Assembly: GCF_002954585.1 (NCBI RefSeq)
Contig: NZ_MSCI01000002.1
Location: 908,089-972,088 of the forward strand
Length of the DNA stretch: 64,000 bases
DNA from: Vibrio chagasii
GTDB lineage: Bacteria; Pseudomonadota; Gammaproteobacteria; Enterobacterales; Vibrionaceae
Direction: 5' to 3'
In this document: piece after piece, positions 18,399 through 27,409 of the stretch
Layout: every line of letters starts with the position of its first letter
Position numbering within the stretch: position 1 is the first letter of the stretch
Position numbers and translations under genes: made by a program
The notes under the pieces: model-generated
Databases searched by the model: none
Told to the model about the DNA's origin: nothing
What the model saw: only the letters and a program-made list of their open reading frames with translations

Positions 18399-19304
18399 CT
18401 AGTTAGCAAGAGATACAAAGAACAACATCAAAATAGGTACGAGTAGACTCAATATAAATCCACTAACAATCGCGATAGGCACACAGCGGACGCCGCCTGT
18501 TATTTGAATGACAGGCAAAGTGAAGTCCATGGCGGTAGCTCCAGCATAACCAATAGACGTACATGGATAGCTTCGAATGAGCACTGGAATCAGAACTAAC
18601 GCGACAAGCTCTCTCAGGAGCTCAAGCATGAATGATGCTCCGCCGTAGACCGGACCAAATGCATCGCCCATTAGGATTCCAGCCAAGGAGTACCAGCCAA
18701 AACCAGAAGACATGGCTAGCGCGTTAAACAGAGGAATATCAAGCAAGTAAGCAGCGATAACACCACCTAACATAGAGGTGATAATTATCGTGACAGCGAT
18801 GACCATGCCATGCTTGTTGAGCAAGATTTGTCTTAGGGTCAGCCCGCTGTTTCGCAGCTGGATGCCAATGAAGAATAGAAGAACGAATAGAATCCACTCA
18901 CTCGCTGTATCGACCCAATGAAGGCTGATAGGCAGAACGAGTCCTGCGATAAGGCTTGAGCCGACAACCAAAATGAGTTTGGCAGACTCCATTGCCATCG
19001 AAGAAAGGGGCAGCTTCTTTTGACTACTGTCTGTTTTGAGTGGTAGTACTTTGTCTATCGCGGGCAATGCCATCAGGTTACAAACACTCAAGCAGACAAA
19101 GAAAGTGACTGTGTAAAGAAGGATTGTCTGTAGGTTATTACCAAGATTATCAAGCGCGGCAAGGCTTAATCCCATCAGCGCTAGAATTACATAGATCAAA
19201 CGCGATGTAGAGCGGTTGATGAATTCTAGCGTTTGGGTGTTTGAAATTGAGAATAGATACCCCACAACAAGTGGAGCAAATATGAAGATCATCCCTGTAA
19301 ACAT
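18399..19304 (-). CDS. lysO: Lysine exporter LysO family protein
   Basis: A 301-aa inner-membrane protein with about eight hydrophobic helices, matching the LysO (YbjE, DUF340) family in length and motifs: MSSGFGWYSLAGILM, GPVYGGASFMLELLRE and the conserved GYAGATAMDFTLPVIQ loop. LysO exports lysine and toxic lysine analogues. It begins 39 bp after the HDOD gene on the same strand and may be cotranscribed with it. Lys specificity is by family. Confidence 0.85.
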   Translation of the reverse strand: MFTGMIFIFAPLVVGYLFSISNTQTLEFINRSTSRLIYVILALMGLSLAALDNLGNNLQTILLYTVTFFVCLSVCNLMALPAIDKVLPLKTDSSQKKLPLSSMAMESAKLILVVGSSLIAGLVLPISLHWVDTASEWILFVLLFFIGIQLRNSGLTLRQILLNKHGMVIAVTIIITSMLGGVIAAYLLDIPLFNALAMSSGFGWYSLAGILMGDAFGPVYGGASFMLELLRELVALVLIPVLIRSYPCTSIGYAGATAMDFTLPVIQITGGVRCVPIAIVSGFILSLLVPILMLFFVSLAN

Positions 19305-19343
19305 GCTTTCCTCTATTGCAATTACTTCAACTTTTTCTATGAC

Positions 19344-20264
19344 TTAGAAGCCACTAGAGTTGATCACGTCGTTTAGCTTTGCATTAAAATCATGTTTACT
19401 CAAGTTGCTTAGATTATAAAGCACCTCTGCACCTGTCACGTTGAGCTCAACTTCGTGATCATCGATGTTCTCATCCTTGTTTCTGAACATCAGTAGGTGG
19501 TTAGCAATGCGTGCGATATCTAAGTAAGACACTTCACGTTCTTCTTGTTTGTTGATGGTGTTGCTGCACACGTCAATGAAATCGCTGTCGAAGCCCCAAC
19601 GCTTGAGTACTAGCTTGCTGGTGGCTGAACATTGGCCCTGGAAAATCTGAAGCGCGATATCGTGGTCGAGGTAGTTACCGTTCTCAAGGTATAGGTGGTA
19701 TTCGCTTACTAGGCAGAACAGCCCAATATCGGCTAATAGCCCAACTAGTAAAGACTTCTCATGTTCAAGGTAGCGATATTCAGCAGGAGCGATCTCTTTA
19801 AAGCCATTGGTCACAAGTACCATGGTTGCGCCTAACTCTTTTGATACAGAAGCGCTTTGAATCAATAGCTGGTTACACTCTTTACTTAAATCTACTGAAT
19901 GCTTGAGTTGCTCGATCGCTTGTGCTGTCACGATGTCACGAACACGCAGTATGCCGAGGCGTGAAACGGCTGTCATAATGTCGACACAGGTAATGTTGCG
20001 TCTGTTGAAGACAACCGAGTTTGCAACTCGAATGACGATGGCTGTAAGGCCTGGGTCTTCAAGTAAGCACTCGGCAACTTCCGCTATCCCAGTCGATTCA
20101 AGGGTACAAAGCTTTTGGATCTTAAGTACAACGTTAGGAATAGGAGGAAGGGTTATTTTTCCCGCTGCGAGGGAATGTCCAACAAGTTGGGCAAATTCTG
20201 ATTCTAGGCCCTTAAGAAGAAGTGCCTTGTTTTGTGGTAGCCAGAAAAACGATAAATGATTCAT
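19344..20264 (-). CDS. HDOD-domain signalling protein
   Basis: A 306-aa cytoplasmic protein. Residues about 30-230 form an HDOD domain (LPPIPNVVLKIQKLC, LLEDPGLTAIVIRVANS, AVSRLGILRVRDIV). HDOD proteins are catalytically degenerate HD-superfamily modules used as signalling scaffolds. No second output domain is visible. It is divergent from tfoX, sharing a 360-bp intergenic region, and precedes lysO. Specific role unknown. Confidence 0.85.
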   Translation of the reverse strand: MNHLSFFWLPQNKALLLKGLESEFAQLVGHSLAAGKITLPPIPNVVLKIQKLCTLESTGIAEVAECLLEDPGLTAIVIRVANSVVFNRRNITCVDIMTAVSRLGILRVRDIVTAQAIEQLKHSVDLSKECNQLLIQSASVSKELGATMVLVTNGFKEIAPAEYRYLEHEKSLLVGLLADIGLFCLVSEYHLYLENGNYLDHDIALQIFQGQCSATSKLVLKRWGFDSDFIDVCSNTINKQEEREVSYLDIARIANHLLMFRNKDENIDDHEVELNVTGAEVLYNLSNLSKHDFNAKLNDVINSSGF

Positions 20265-20405
20265 ATAAAAAGTAAAAACATGTATGTCCTACCATTTTAC
20301 AAGCCACAATGCTGCGAGGCAATACTGATAGGTCCACACAAGCTTTTAAATATTGAACCGGTGTATCATCAAACGTCAAAATTCAATCATGGAATGATAG
20401 CTTTG

Positions 20406-20421
20406 TGTGATGTTAATCATG
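20406..20421. promoter_or_regulatory. Weak CRP-like site upstream of tfoX
   Basis: TGTGATGTTAATCATG has a perfect left half of the CRP consensus TGTGA-N6-TCACA and a 3/5 right half. It is about 205 bp before tfoX. cAMP-CRP dependence of competence is known in V. cholerae; this site is only suggestive. Confidence 0.25.
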
Positions 20422-20583
20422 AAAAAGCAGAATACACAATTGATTGATGTGAACTAAGTCCAGACTTATTTTTCTTTTCGAAGTATCATTTATTTAAAGG
20501 TGAAAAACGCAACTATAATATTCACCTAAACAACAATAAAAATTAGATTCAAAAATTTTTCGCATAAAAAGCTGCTTGTCTGG

Positions 20584-20619
20584 TGATCAACCTAATCGGG
20601 GTAATTTGATTAAGGATCA
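20584..20619 (+). promoter_or_regulatory. tfoX leader hairpin masking the Shine-Dalgarno
   Basis: TGATC (20584-20588) pairs with GATCA (20615-20619), C91 with G614, and TAATC (20593-20597) with GATTA (20608-20612), around a 10-nt loop, leaving a 2-nt bulge and one mismatch. The 3' arm contains the ribosome site AAGGAT (20612-20617). In V. cholerae a comparable tfoX leader structure is opened by the chitin-induced sRNA TfoR; the sRNA gene is not in this window. Confidence 0.7.
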
Positions 20620-20625
20620 ACGGAT

Positions 20626-21207
20626 ATGACCGAGACAGCATTTATTAATTACGTGAATCAATTTGGTGAGCATCAAAAACGTTCTATGTTCGGAGGTATT
20701 GGCCTCTTTCAAAATGACGCGATGTTTGCCTTGTTGAGTGAAGGTTGTTTATTCATTAGAGGTGGCAAGTCATTAGATAAAAAACTGGCAGATCTTGATT
20801 GTGAAAAGTATCGCCATGTGAAAAAACAGACAACAGCAACCGTAAACTACTACGATATTACTGATCTGTTCACATGCGAACATCCTGAATTGGATAGCAT
20901 TATTCGTACTTCTATCGATAATTCAATTCAGCAGCGCAGCTTCAAAAAGTCATCTGCTAGCCGTAGATTAAGAGATCTTCCTAACATGCAGCTTACGTTA
21001 GAGCGCATGGTGAAAAAGGCGGGTGTCGACGATGTTTCTATGTTTATTCAGTTAGGCGCACCAGAAGTATTTAATAAGGTTCGCAAAGCGTATGGAAACG
21101 ATGTTGACCTAAAACTACTTTGGAAATTTGCGGGTGCGATTGATGGTATCCATTGGAAACTATTACAAGAACCACGCAAGCAGCAACTACTAAAGAGCTG
21201 CCACTAA
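20626..21207 (+). CDS. tfoX: TfoX, positive regulator of natural competence
   Basis: A 193-aa Sxy/TfoX-type coactivator. The N-terminal TfoX domain (about 5-95) starts with QFGEHQKRSMFGGIGLF. The C-terminal TfoX domain (about 110-190) includes LRDLPNMQLTLERMVKKAGV and GAPEVFNKVRKAY. With CRP it switches on competence and type VI genes when chitin is sensed. TfoX rather than its paralogue TfoY is favoured by neighbourhood: lysO, HDOD, small OMP, kinase pair and serC flank V. cholerae tfoX as I recall. ATG 20626 has AAGGAT upstream, buried in a hairpin. Confidence 0.9.
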   Translation: MTETAFINYVNQFGEHQKRSMFGGIGLFQNDAMFALLSEGCLFIRGGKSLDKKLADLDCEKYRHVKKQTTATVNYYDITDLFTCEHPELDSIIRTSIDNSIQQRSFKKSSASRRLRDLPNMQLTLERMVKKAGVDDVSMFIQLGAPEVFNKVRKAYGNDVDLKLLWKFAGAIDGIHWKLLQEPRKQQLLKSCH

Positions 21208-21246
21208 AGAAGTCGTCCTTATATGCTTGAAGTTACAGTTTATAAA

Positions 21247-21280
21247 TAAAAACCGAGGAATAAATCCTCGGTTTTTTTGT
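21247..21280. terminator. Bidirectional terminator tfoX / small OMP
   Basis: AAAAACCGAGGA / TCCTCGGTTTTT stem with a 5-nt loop and T-run between convergent genes. Confidence 0.92.
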
Positions 21281-21347
21281 TTCTGTATCAATGAAAGAGA
21301 CTGAGTATTCTCTTGGAACCCAAAGGTTCGAACTCGTCAGCTAAGTA

Positions 21348-21890
21348 TTAGTACTTGAAGCGTGCTGTGAACATTAGCTGATCACCGTAGAAGTCGTTGA
21401 TACGAGCTTCAGCGCCGATAGAGAATAGCTCTGTAGAGTGGAAACGTGCGTAAACAGAACCGATCCAATCATCGTTATCATCGATAGAAACGTAACCACC
21501 TTTACCACCAACTTCTAGTTGTGGACCAAGCCATTGGCGAACACCAATGTTAACTTCCATACCAATGTCAGTAGAGCTTGTGTGTTCAGGCTGAACGATG
21601 CGCGCTAGCATTTCACCTGTTAGGTCTGCCCAGTTGTTAATTGGAGCGTGGAAACCGAGACCAACAGCAGAGTCGAAATCACTTTCAAATTCTGAATCAA
21701 TGCGCGCAATTGCGTGAGCATTCGGGTGGATTGACTTACTGAACGCGCCACCAAATGTAACAGGGCTAGCACCGATACGTGCTTCGAAGTAATCGTAGCT
21801 GAAGTTGCTCATTACTTGTGGTTGTTCTTCGACAGCTAGCGCTTGGCTCGAAGCCAACAGCATAGCGGTAGTAAGTAGTATTTTGCGCAT
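21348..21890 (-). CDS. Small outer-membrane beta-barrel protein
   Basis: A 180-aa protein with a signal peptide (MRKILLTTAMLLASSQALA, residues 1-19) and alternating hydrophobic/polar strands such as YDYFEARIGA, GVRQWLGPQLEVGGKGGYVSI and LMFTARFKY. It ends in an aromatic residue as expected for BAM-assembled barrels. Size suggests about eight strands. No ligand or function can be assigned. Confidence 0.8.
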   Translation of the reverse strand: MRKILLTTAMLLASSQALAVEEQPQVMSNFSYDYFEARIGASPVTFGGAFSKSIHPNAHAIARIDSEFESDFDSAVGLGFHAPINNWADLTGEMLARIVQPEHTSSTDIGMEVNIGVRQWLGPQLEVGGKGGYVSIDDNDDWIGSVYARFHSTELFSIGAEARINDFYGDQLMFTARFKY

Positions 21891-22183
21891 AACGACCGTA
21901 AACCTTTATTAGTGTTAATTCCTTTGGTTTGAGAGAAATCGGCAAACCATAAACATCGAGACAGTTTAATCTAACTCACGGAAAAGTAATCCATTAAAAT
22001 GTAAATCCTTAATCATTTAGTTAAAAAATAAACAAATTAAGGGCTAGTCTGCAACGGAGATCTCATGTTTTGGGGCAAATGAGAAAGTTGGACAAGTGAA
22101 TCATCCAGATTTTATATGTGTCTGTTCGTGTCTTATATTGACTGATGTTTATCTCATTGCCCTTCAAATGTTAATCGGAAGCA

Positions 22184-22681
22184 TTACTCTCCAAAGCTTG
22201 TGCGCTTATTTGCCATCGAGGTAAGGATGCGCTCTGTATCTAGAATCGAAGTCCAATTCAGTAGTTGTTTATCATTGGCAATCACATAGTCGGTCAGCTG
22301 CTGAGTTATGGTGTCTCTGAGTTGGTCGCCTTGCCAAGGTTTGGATATATAGAAATCGAGGGCCGCGTTATTAATGGCAGTTACCGTATCTTCAAGCCCG
22401 GCTTGCCCGGTGAGCAGCAGCTTGCGCGTAGGCTTTGTAGAGTCGTGCTGGTTAAGTTCTATAAGAAAATCGATACCTGTTTTTTCCTGCATGATGTGGT
22501 CACATAAGATCAAAGCGAGCTTAATGCCGTCTTGCTCCATCTCTTTGATGACTTGTTTTGCTTCATCGACCGATTCTGCGCCCTCAACGATAAAGTTTTC
22601 TTCAATTACAGCTAAATCTTGAAGCACACTATTGAGCACCTCTGGTTCATCATCGACACATAAAATTAAGTACTTATTCAT
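22184..22681 (-). CDS. Single-domain response regulator
   Basis: A 165-aa protein consisting of one receiver domain with no DNA-binding output. The acidic pocket CVDDEP (Asp10/Asp11), phospho-acceptor Asp61 (LILCDHIM), a Thr in KLLLTGQA and the Lys of FYISKPWQ are all present. ATG 22681 overlaps the 3' end of the kinase gene by 8 bp, so translation is coupled and it is the likely phosphotransfer partner. A longer frame reaching 22804 is inside the kinase gene and is rejected. The receiver is clearly paralogous to the kinase's own N-terminal domain. Confidence 0.9.
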   Translation of the reverse strand: MNKYLILCVDDEPEVLNSVLQDLAVIEENFIVEGAESVDEAKQVIKEMEQDGIKLALILCDHIMQEKTGIDFLIELNQHDSTKPTRKLLLTGQAGLEDTVTAINNAALDFYISKPWQGDQLRDTITQQLTDYVIANDKQLLNWTSILDTERILTSMANKRTSFGE

Positions 22682-24617
22682 GAGGTGCTCCTTCTTGTTT
22701 GAACGGCAGCCATACATGCATGTGAGTGTGGCTTCCAACCTCAGACTCCACCAAAATGAATCCTTGATGGGCCGAAACGATCTGTTGAGAAATAGATAAC
22801 CCAATCCCTAAACCAAAGTTACCTTCTTTTTTGGTCGTGAAATTAGGGTTGAAAATAGAATGAATGTCTTCTTTAGCGATTCCAATGCCAGTGTCTGATA
22901 TCTGCACCACTAGAAACGTTTGATTGTCTTTGGTCTGTTGTGAAGTGGAGATAGAAACCTTGCCTCGCTCTGGAATGGCATCGAGTGCGTTAGAAAGAAG
23001 GTTGGTCCAGACTTGTTGCAGCGCCAGTGATTGGCAGAGCAAAGGTGGCAAGTTTGTGTCGTAGTGCTTTTCAAGTTGATGGTGTTTCAAGCGGTTTTCA
23101 AAGATCACCAAAGTGTCTTCAATGCCTTCGTGTATGTCTGTGTAATGGCGAAGCTCATCGTCTTCACGAGCATAGCTTTTTAGGCTTTTAACCATGTCGG
23201 CAATGCGCTTGCTACACACTTGAATGGAGCGGATAGAGTTGCCGACGTAATGGTAATGCTCCAAGTCGTTGAGTAACTCTTTGCCTGCGACAGGGGAGTC
23301 TTTTAGGGTCTCTAGAACTTTAGCATCTTGGCTTAAATTCAATCTCACGGTTTTTTTTGCGAGGGTACGATCATCAATGGTTGATGCTAAATGTTTTACC
23401 AGTTGTCTCTCCTGAGAAGTGGAGAGTGGTTTAGCTAATTTTGAACACGCCAATACTTCCGTTCCCTTATTGGAATGAGGAACGGATAGCTGCTCCAGTA
23501 TCTGGTCTAGATGCTTTGATAGCGTTTCAATACTTCTCATAATTGCCGCTATTGGGTTATTAAGCTCATGTGCGACACCTGCAACAAGTTGCCCAAGCAT
23601 GGCCATTTTCTCTTTTTCAATCAATTGCTGGTGTGCAGACTCCAATGATTCAAGTGTTTGTTGCAGCTTGATTTTGTTGGTGATACTACGTTGTAAGCGG
23701 CGATTAAAATGACGGAGCAGTAGGTTAGTAAACAAAGGCAGCAAAGTATTATTGGAATGCATCACCTGAGTAAAACTCTCTTTATCAAGTTTAATAACTC
23801 GAGTTGGGGTCAGAGTGATCCCTGTAGAGAAAGAAGGCTCGCCCGTCACAAATGACATTCCTCCAACGATGTTGCCTTTAGAGTGACGTACCACTTCTCG
23901 CTGTTGTCCTAATTCATCTTTTTTATAGAGGGCGACGTCACCTTCTATGATCAACCATAAGAAGCGATTGTCTTCTCCTTCAACCGTTAATAAGTGCTCT
24001 GGAGAGTAATCGCGAATTGCTTTGTTTTTATCATCTTTGGAGAAGACCTCTTGCAAGGCATTAAAGACACGTTCAGCGAGCGTATTGTCTGAAAGCTGGT
24101 GGTAATCGTGAATAAAGCCTGATTGAAAAGATTGAATCTTTTGCTCTATATGAGCTCTTAGTAAGCGCTGTTGATCTAATGCATCACTGTATGACAGTAG
24201 ATTTTCCGCATCGTATTGGATAACGAAAGAGGTCAGTTCCTTTTGTGCTGACTTGAAGAGAACCTGATCTTGAACCGGTTTGGTTAAGCAGTGATTAAGT
24301 CTGCCTTCGTTTACCGCAGTTAGAATGGATTGAATGTCTGACGATGCACTGACGAGTATGGTTCTCGCTGTATTACTATGAGGTAACTGCTCGAGCTCAA
24401 TTAGAAACTGCACGCCATTGAACTTAGAGTGATGGTGAGTGATCACTAAAGCAACGGTTTGATGATTGTCGTGGATGTCTTCCAATGCGTGGTGCGCATC
24501 TTCAATGTTCTCGGCAGTGTAGATATCGAACACACAAGACAACGGAGCTAATTCCGTACGTATTCGCTCGATGCTAACTGGATTATTGTCCAAACAGATA
24601 ACAACGTATTGATTCAC
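22674..24617 (-). CDS. Histidine kinase with degenerate receiver and cyclic-nucleotide-binding-like domain
   Basis: A 647-aa soluble sensor kinase. Residues 1-125 form a receiver-like domain in which the phospho-acceptor position is His61 (VITHHHSKFNG) instead of Asp, and the acidic pair is D10-N11. Residues about 185-305 form a cNMP-binding-like fold (LWLIIEGDVALYKK, GGMSFVTGEPSFST). A coiled linker precedes the H-box with His350 (GVAHELNNPIAAI). The dimerisation region has a long insertion, and the HATPase domain shows LLSNALDAIP, DTGIGI and GLGIGLSIS. No transmembrane helix. It overlaps the following response-regulator gene. The signal is unknown; it may bind a nucleotide or act as a protein-interaction sensor. 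Confidence 0.9.
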   Translation of the reverse strand: MNQYVVICLDNNPVSIERIRTELAPLSCVFDIYTAENIEDAHHALEDIHDNHQTVALVITHHHSKFNGVQFLIELEQLPHSNTARTILVSASSDIQSILTAVNEGRLNHCLTKPVQDQVLFKSAQKELTSFVIQYDAENLLSYSDALDQQRLLRAHIEQKIQSFQSGFIHDYHQLSDNTLAERVFNALQEVFSKDDKNKAIRDYSPEHLLTVEGEDNRFLWLIIEGDVALYKKDELGQQREVVRHSKGNIVGGMSFVTGEPSFSTGITLTPTRVIKLDKESFTQVMHSNNTLLPLFTNLLLRHFNRRLQRSITNKIKLQQTLESLESAHQQLIEKEKMAMLGQLVAGVAHELNNPIAAIMRSIETLSKHLDQILEQLSVPHSNKGTEVLACSKLAKPLSTSQERQLVKHLASTIDDRTLAKKTVRLNLSQDAKVLETLKDSPVAGKELLNDLEHYHYVGNSIRSIQVCSKRIADMVKSLKSYAREDDELRHYTDIHEGIEDTLVIFENRLKHHQLEKHYDTNLPPLLCQSLALQQVWTNLLSNALDAIPERGKVSISTSQQTKDNQTFLVVQISDTGIGIAKEDIHSIFNPNFTTKKEGNFGLGIGLSISQQIVSAHQGFILVESEVGSHTHMHVWLPFKQEGAPHE

Positions 24618-24800
24618 AGTTTTCCCTTAGTAGTCGCAACGCTTCTAGCCTAGCAAGAACCGCAGATTAAGGATGAGAGCTAGCCGTTAATTTGCTGATT
24701 GATTTGAAGTATCGAGCAATAGACTGATTTAACTCAATGTTTCTTGTTTGCGACTGATGGGTTAGACTGAAAAAAACAAACACATGTAGAAAGAGAACTC

Positions 24801-26063
24801 ATGGAACAGTTAAGAAAAATTGGCGCAATTGGCGGCGCAATCTCATTGGCTCTTTGTTGGCCTCTAGCGGTTGGACAAATTGGACAAAATGCGATTAGTG
24901 ATGGCGTTGCAAAACTTAACAATTCGAGCATTCAAGCTGAGATCGTTGAGTACGATAGGGGTTACCTTTCTTCTAATGTAACCACTCGCATCACTGTAAC
25001 GGATGAAAATCTCAAAGAACAACTTGCGATTGATGGCTTACCAAGTGAGTTTGTCATTAATAGTGCGGTTAGCCATGGTTTGGTTAGCCTTAACGCTGTT
25101 TCGACGTTAGACAATGCAGACATCCTGCCACTGACCTTAACGACGAGCACAGAGCTGAACGGCAATACGGATTTCGACTTCGAGCTAAGCCAATTCAATC
25201 ATCAAGGTACTGATGAGAATGGCACCTCGGTGTCTATTACCAAATCGAACCTGACAGGTCATGCGACTGTGTTGGGCCAAGTGGATTACCAGCTTTCTAT
25301 CCCTTCTGTTCAAATCGATTTTGAAACGGGTGAAGAGGTGACACTGTCAAACCTGAAAGGTACGGGTTCCGGCCAACAAGCTAAAGGTTACTGGCTAGGC
25401 ACGCAGAACTTCACGATTGATAGCTTCTTGATTTCAGATTCGTCAATGCAGCCATTCATGACCATCGAGAACTCAACCTATGACTTTGAATCTCACCTAG
25501 ATGAAGCAACTAAGCGTCTGCGTAGCAACCTTAAACTGGATATCGCAAACATCGAGACGAGTGAAGGACAAGTGAACAACTTAAACGTTGATTTCGAAAT
25601 GTCGAAACTCGATAGCGAGTCGTTTGAAAAAATCTTTGAGATTTACCAGTCTAACCCTGTTCTTACACAAGAAGACGTTGCTGAGATCATCCCATTCATC
25701 GACATTCTGTTTGCTAAGGGCTTCGACCTTTCAATGAACAACATGTCACTAGAGTTAGGCAAAGGCCAGTTTGAATCTAAGTGGTTGGTGAGTGTTCCTG
25801 AAGGTACAGAAAACATCAGCAGTAACCCTTCAATGATTATGCCTGCACTAACGGGGAATCTTCACTCGAGCTTCTCAAACGGGCTAGTAGAAGAGTACCC
25901 GTTTATTCGCGAAGGTATCGATGAGTTGATCGTGATGGAAATGATCAAAGAAACAGACAAGGGTTACGAAATCAGTGCTGACCTAAAAAATGGAAACCTA
26001 GTGTTTGAAAATGGACAAGAAATTCCACTAATTGCACTACTTATGCCGGCTTTTGTTCAATAA
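24801..26063 (+). CDS. YdgA-like DUF945 family protein
   Basis: A 420-aa envelope protein with an N-terminal membrane anchor or signal (about residues 6-27), followed by a long beta-rich region typical of DUF945/YdgA (IQAEIVEYDRGYLSSNVTTRITV near the start, repeated ...LKGTGSG, and GNLHSSFSNGLV late). The molecular role of the family is unresolved. It is monocistronic, divergent from the kinase gene, with a strong terminator downstream. Confidence 0.82.
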   Translation: MEQLRKIGAIGGAISLALCWPLAVGQIGQNAISDGVAKLNNSSIQAEIVEYDRGYLSSNVTTRITVTDENLKEQLAIDGLPSEFVINSAVSHGLVSLNAVSTLDNADILPLTLTTSTELNGNTDFDFELSQFNHQGTDENGTSVSITKSNLTGHATVLGQVDYQLSIPSVQIDFETGEEVTLSNLKGTGSGQQAKGYWLGTQNFTIDSFLISDSSMQPFMTIENSTYDFESHLDEATKRLRSNLKLDIANIETSEGQVNNLNVDFEMSKLDSESFEKIFEIYQSNPVLTQEDVAEIIPFIDILFAKGFDLSMNNMSLELGKGQFESKWLVSVPEGTENISSNPSMIMPALTGNLHSSFSNGLVEEYPFIREGIDELIVMEMIKETDKGYEISADLKNGNLVFENGQEIPLIALLMPAFVQ

Positions 26064-26130
26064 AACTGAGTAGGCAAGAATACTCATAGGGCAATTTAGC
26101 GCATTAAGTTAAAGATTTTGTACTGTACGA

Positions 26131-26166
26131 AACAAAAGAGGTCATAAGACCTCTTTTGTTGTTTTT
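26131..26166 (+). terminator. DUF945 gene terminator
   Basis: Perfect 13-bp stem AACAAAAGAGGTC / GACCTCTTTTGTT with a 4-nt loop and T-run. Confidence 0.93.
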
Positions 26167-26226
26167 ATGTTGAGTAAAACATGGTATTACTTGCATAGTT
26201 ATTATTTAGCAGGAGCAATCATCCCC

Positions 26227-27321
26227 ATGGAACTTACATTAGATAACGTATTCAATTTTAGTGCTGGCCCAGCGGCTCTGCCTAAGCCAGTAATGAAACA
26301 AGCACAAGCTGACTTCATTGATTGGAACGGTTTAGGCACTTCCGTTATGGAAATCAGCCATCGCAGCAAAGAATTTATTAAAGTTGCTGATGAGTCTGAG
26401 CAAGACCTACGTGATCTTCTGAACATCCCAGACAACTACAAAGTTCTGTTCTGTCAGGGGGGCGCTCGTGCTCAATTCGCTGCTGTGCCTTTAAACCTTC
26501 TTGGCGATGCAACAAAAGCGACTTACATTGATGCGGGCTACTGGGCTGAAAGCGCAGTTACGGAAGCAAGTAAGTACTGTGAAATCGACGTATTCAATGC
26601 AAAAACAACAGTCGATGGTAAAGCGGCTGTGGTTCCAGCAAAAGACTGGAAAATCGATCCTGAAGCGGCGTATGTTCACTTTTGCCCGAATGAAACCATC
26701 GATGGCATAGAGATCAGTGAACTTCCACAAACCGATAAGCCTATTGTTGCGGATATGTCATCTAACATCTTGTCTCGCAAGATCGATGTGTCTCAATATG
26801 GCGTTATTTATGCTGGTGCACAGAAGAACATTGGCCCTGCGGGTATCTGTATCGCTATCGTACGTGATGATTTGCTGGATCTTGCAAATGACGTATTGCC
26901 AAGCATTCTTAACTACAAAGTGCTTGCTGAAAAAGACTCTATGTTCAACACGCCACCAACTTACGCTTGGTACTTATCTGGTCTTGTTTTCAAATGGTTG
27001 AAGGCTCAAGGTGGTGTGGAAGCGATGGAGCGTGTGAACCAAGAAAAAGCAGCACTACTGTACAACGCGATCGACGATTCTGATTTCTATAAGAACGAAG
27101 TGCACGCAGCAAACCGTTCAAGAATGAACGTACCGTTCCAACTTGCGAAACCTGAGCTAGATGCGAAGTTTTTAGAATTGGCTGACGCTGCTGGTCTTAA
27201 GTCACTGAAAGGTCACCGAGCTGTAGGCGGAATGAGAGCGTCGCTTTACAATGCGATGTCTTTAGAAGGTGTACAAGCACTAGTAAGCTTCATGAAAGAT
27301 TTCGAAGAAAAATACGCTTAA
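26227..27321 (+). CDS. serC: Phosphoserine aminotransferase SerC
   Basis: A 364-aa PLP enzyme making 3-phosphoserine from 3-phosphohydroxypyruvate and, in pyridoxal synthesis, 4-phosphohydroxythreonine. It opens with [13 protein letters not shown], and the PLP Lys200 lies in [15 protein letters not shown] 26227 is chosen because it gives the conserved N-terminus, with AGGAG 11 bases upstream. A frame opening at 26167 would add 20 residues across the terminator region. Its neighbours are not serine genes, but a serine dehydratase/transporter pair lies 18 kb away. Confidence 0.96.
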   Translation: MELTLDNVFNFSAGPAALPKPVMKQAQADFIDWNGLGTSVMEISHRSKEFIKVADESEQDLRDLLNIPDNYKVLFCQGGARAQFAAVPLNLLGDATKATYIDAGYWAESAVTEASKYCEIDVFNAKTTVDGKAAVVPAKDWKIDPEAAYVHFCPNETIDGIEISELPQTDKPIVADMSSNILSRKIDVSQYGVIYAGAQKNIGPAGICIAIVRDDLLDLANDVLPSILNYKVLAEKDSMFNTPPTYAWYLSGLVFKWLKAQGGVEAMERVNQEKAALLYNAIDDSDFYKNEVHAANRSRMNVPFQLAKPELDAKFLELADAAGLKSLKGHRAVGGMRASLYNAMSLEGVQALVSFMKDFEEKYA

Positions 27322-27346
27322 TCTGCCTAACTGAGATTAAACGATT

Positions 27347-27377
27347 AAAAGAGGAGCTAACGGCTCCTCTTTTTCTT
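27347..27377. terminator. Terminator between serC and the AraC gene
   Basis: AAAGAGGAGC / GCTCCTCTTT stem with T-run; the flanking genes converge. Confidence 0.9.
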
Positions 27378-27409
27378 TCAGTTCCTCAAACACTTATCTG
27401 TAGCACTGA

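Noticed and set aside
20256..20447. Plus-strand 63-codon frame between the HDOD gene and tfoX
   Set aside because: It occupies the shared regulatory region, lacks a ribosome site and is Lys/His/Tyr-rich without any recognisable pattern.
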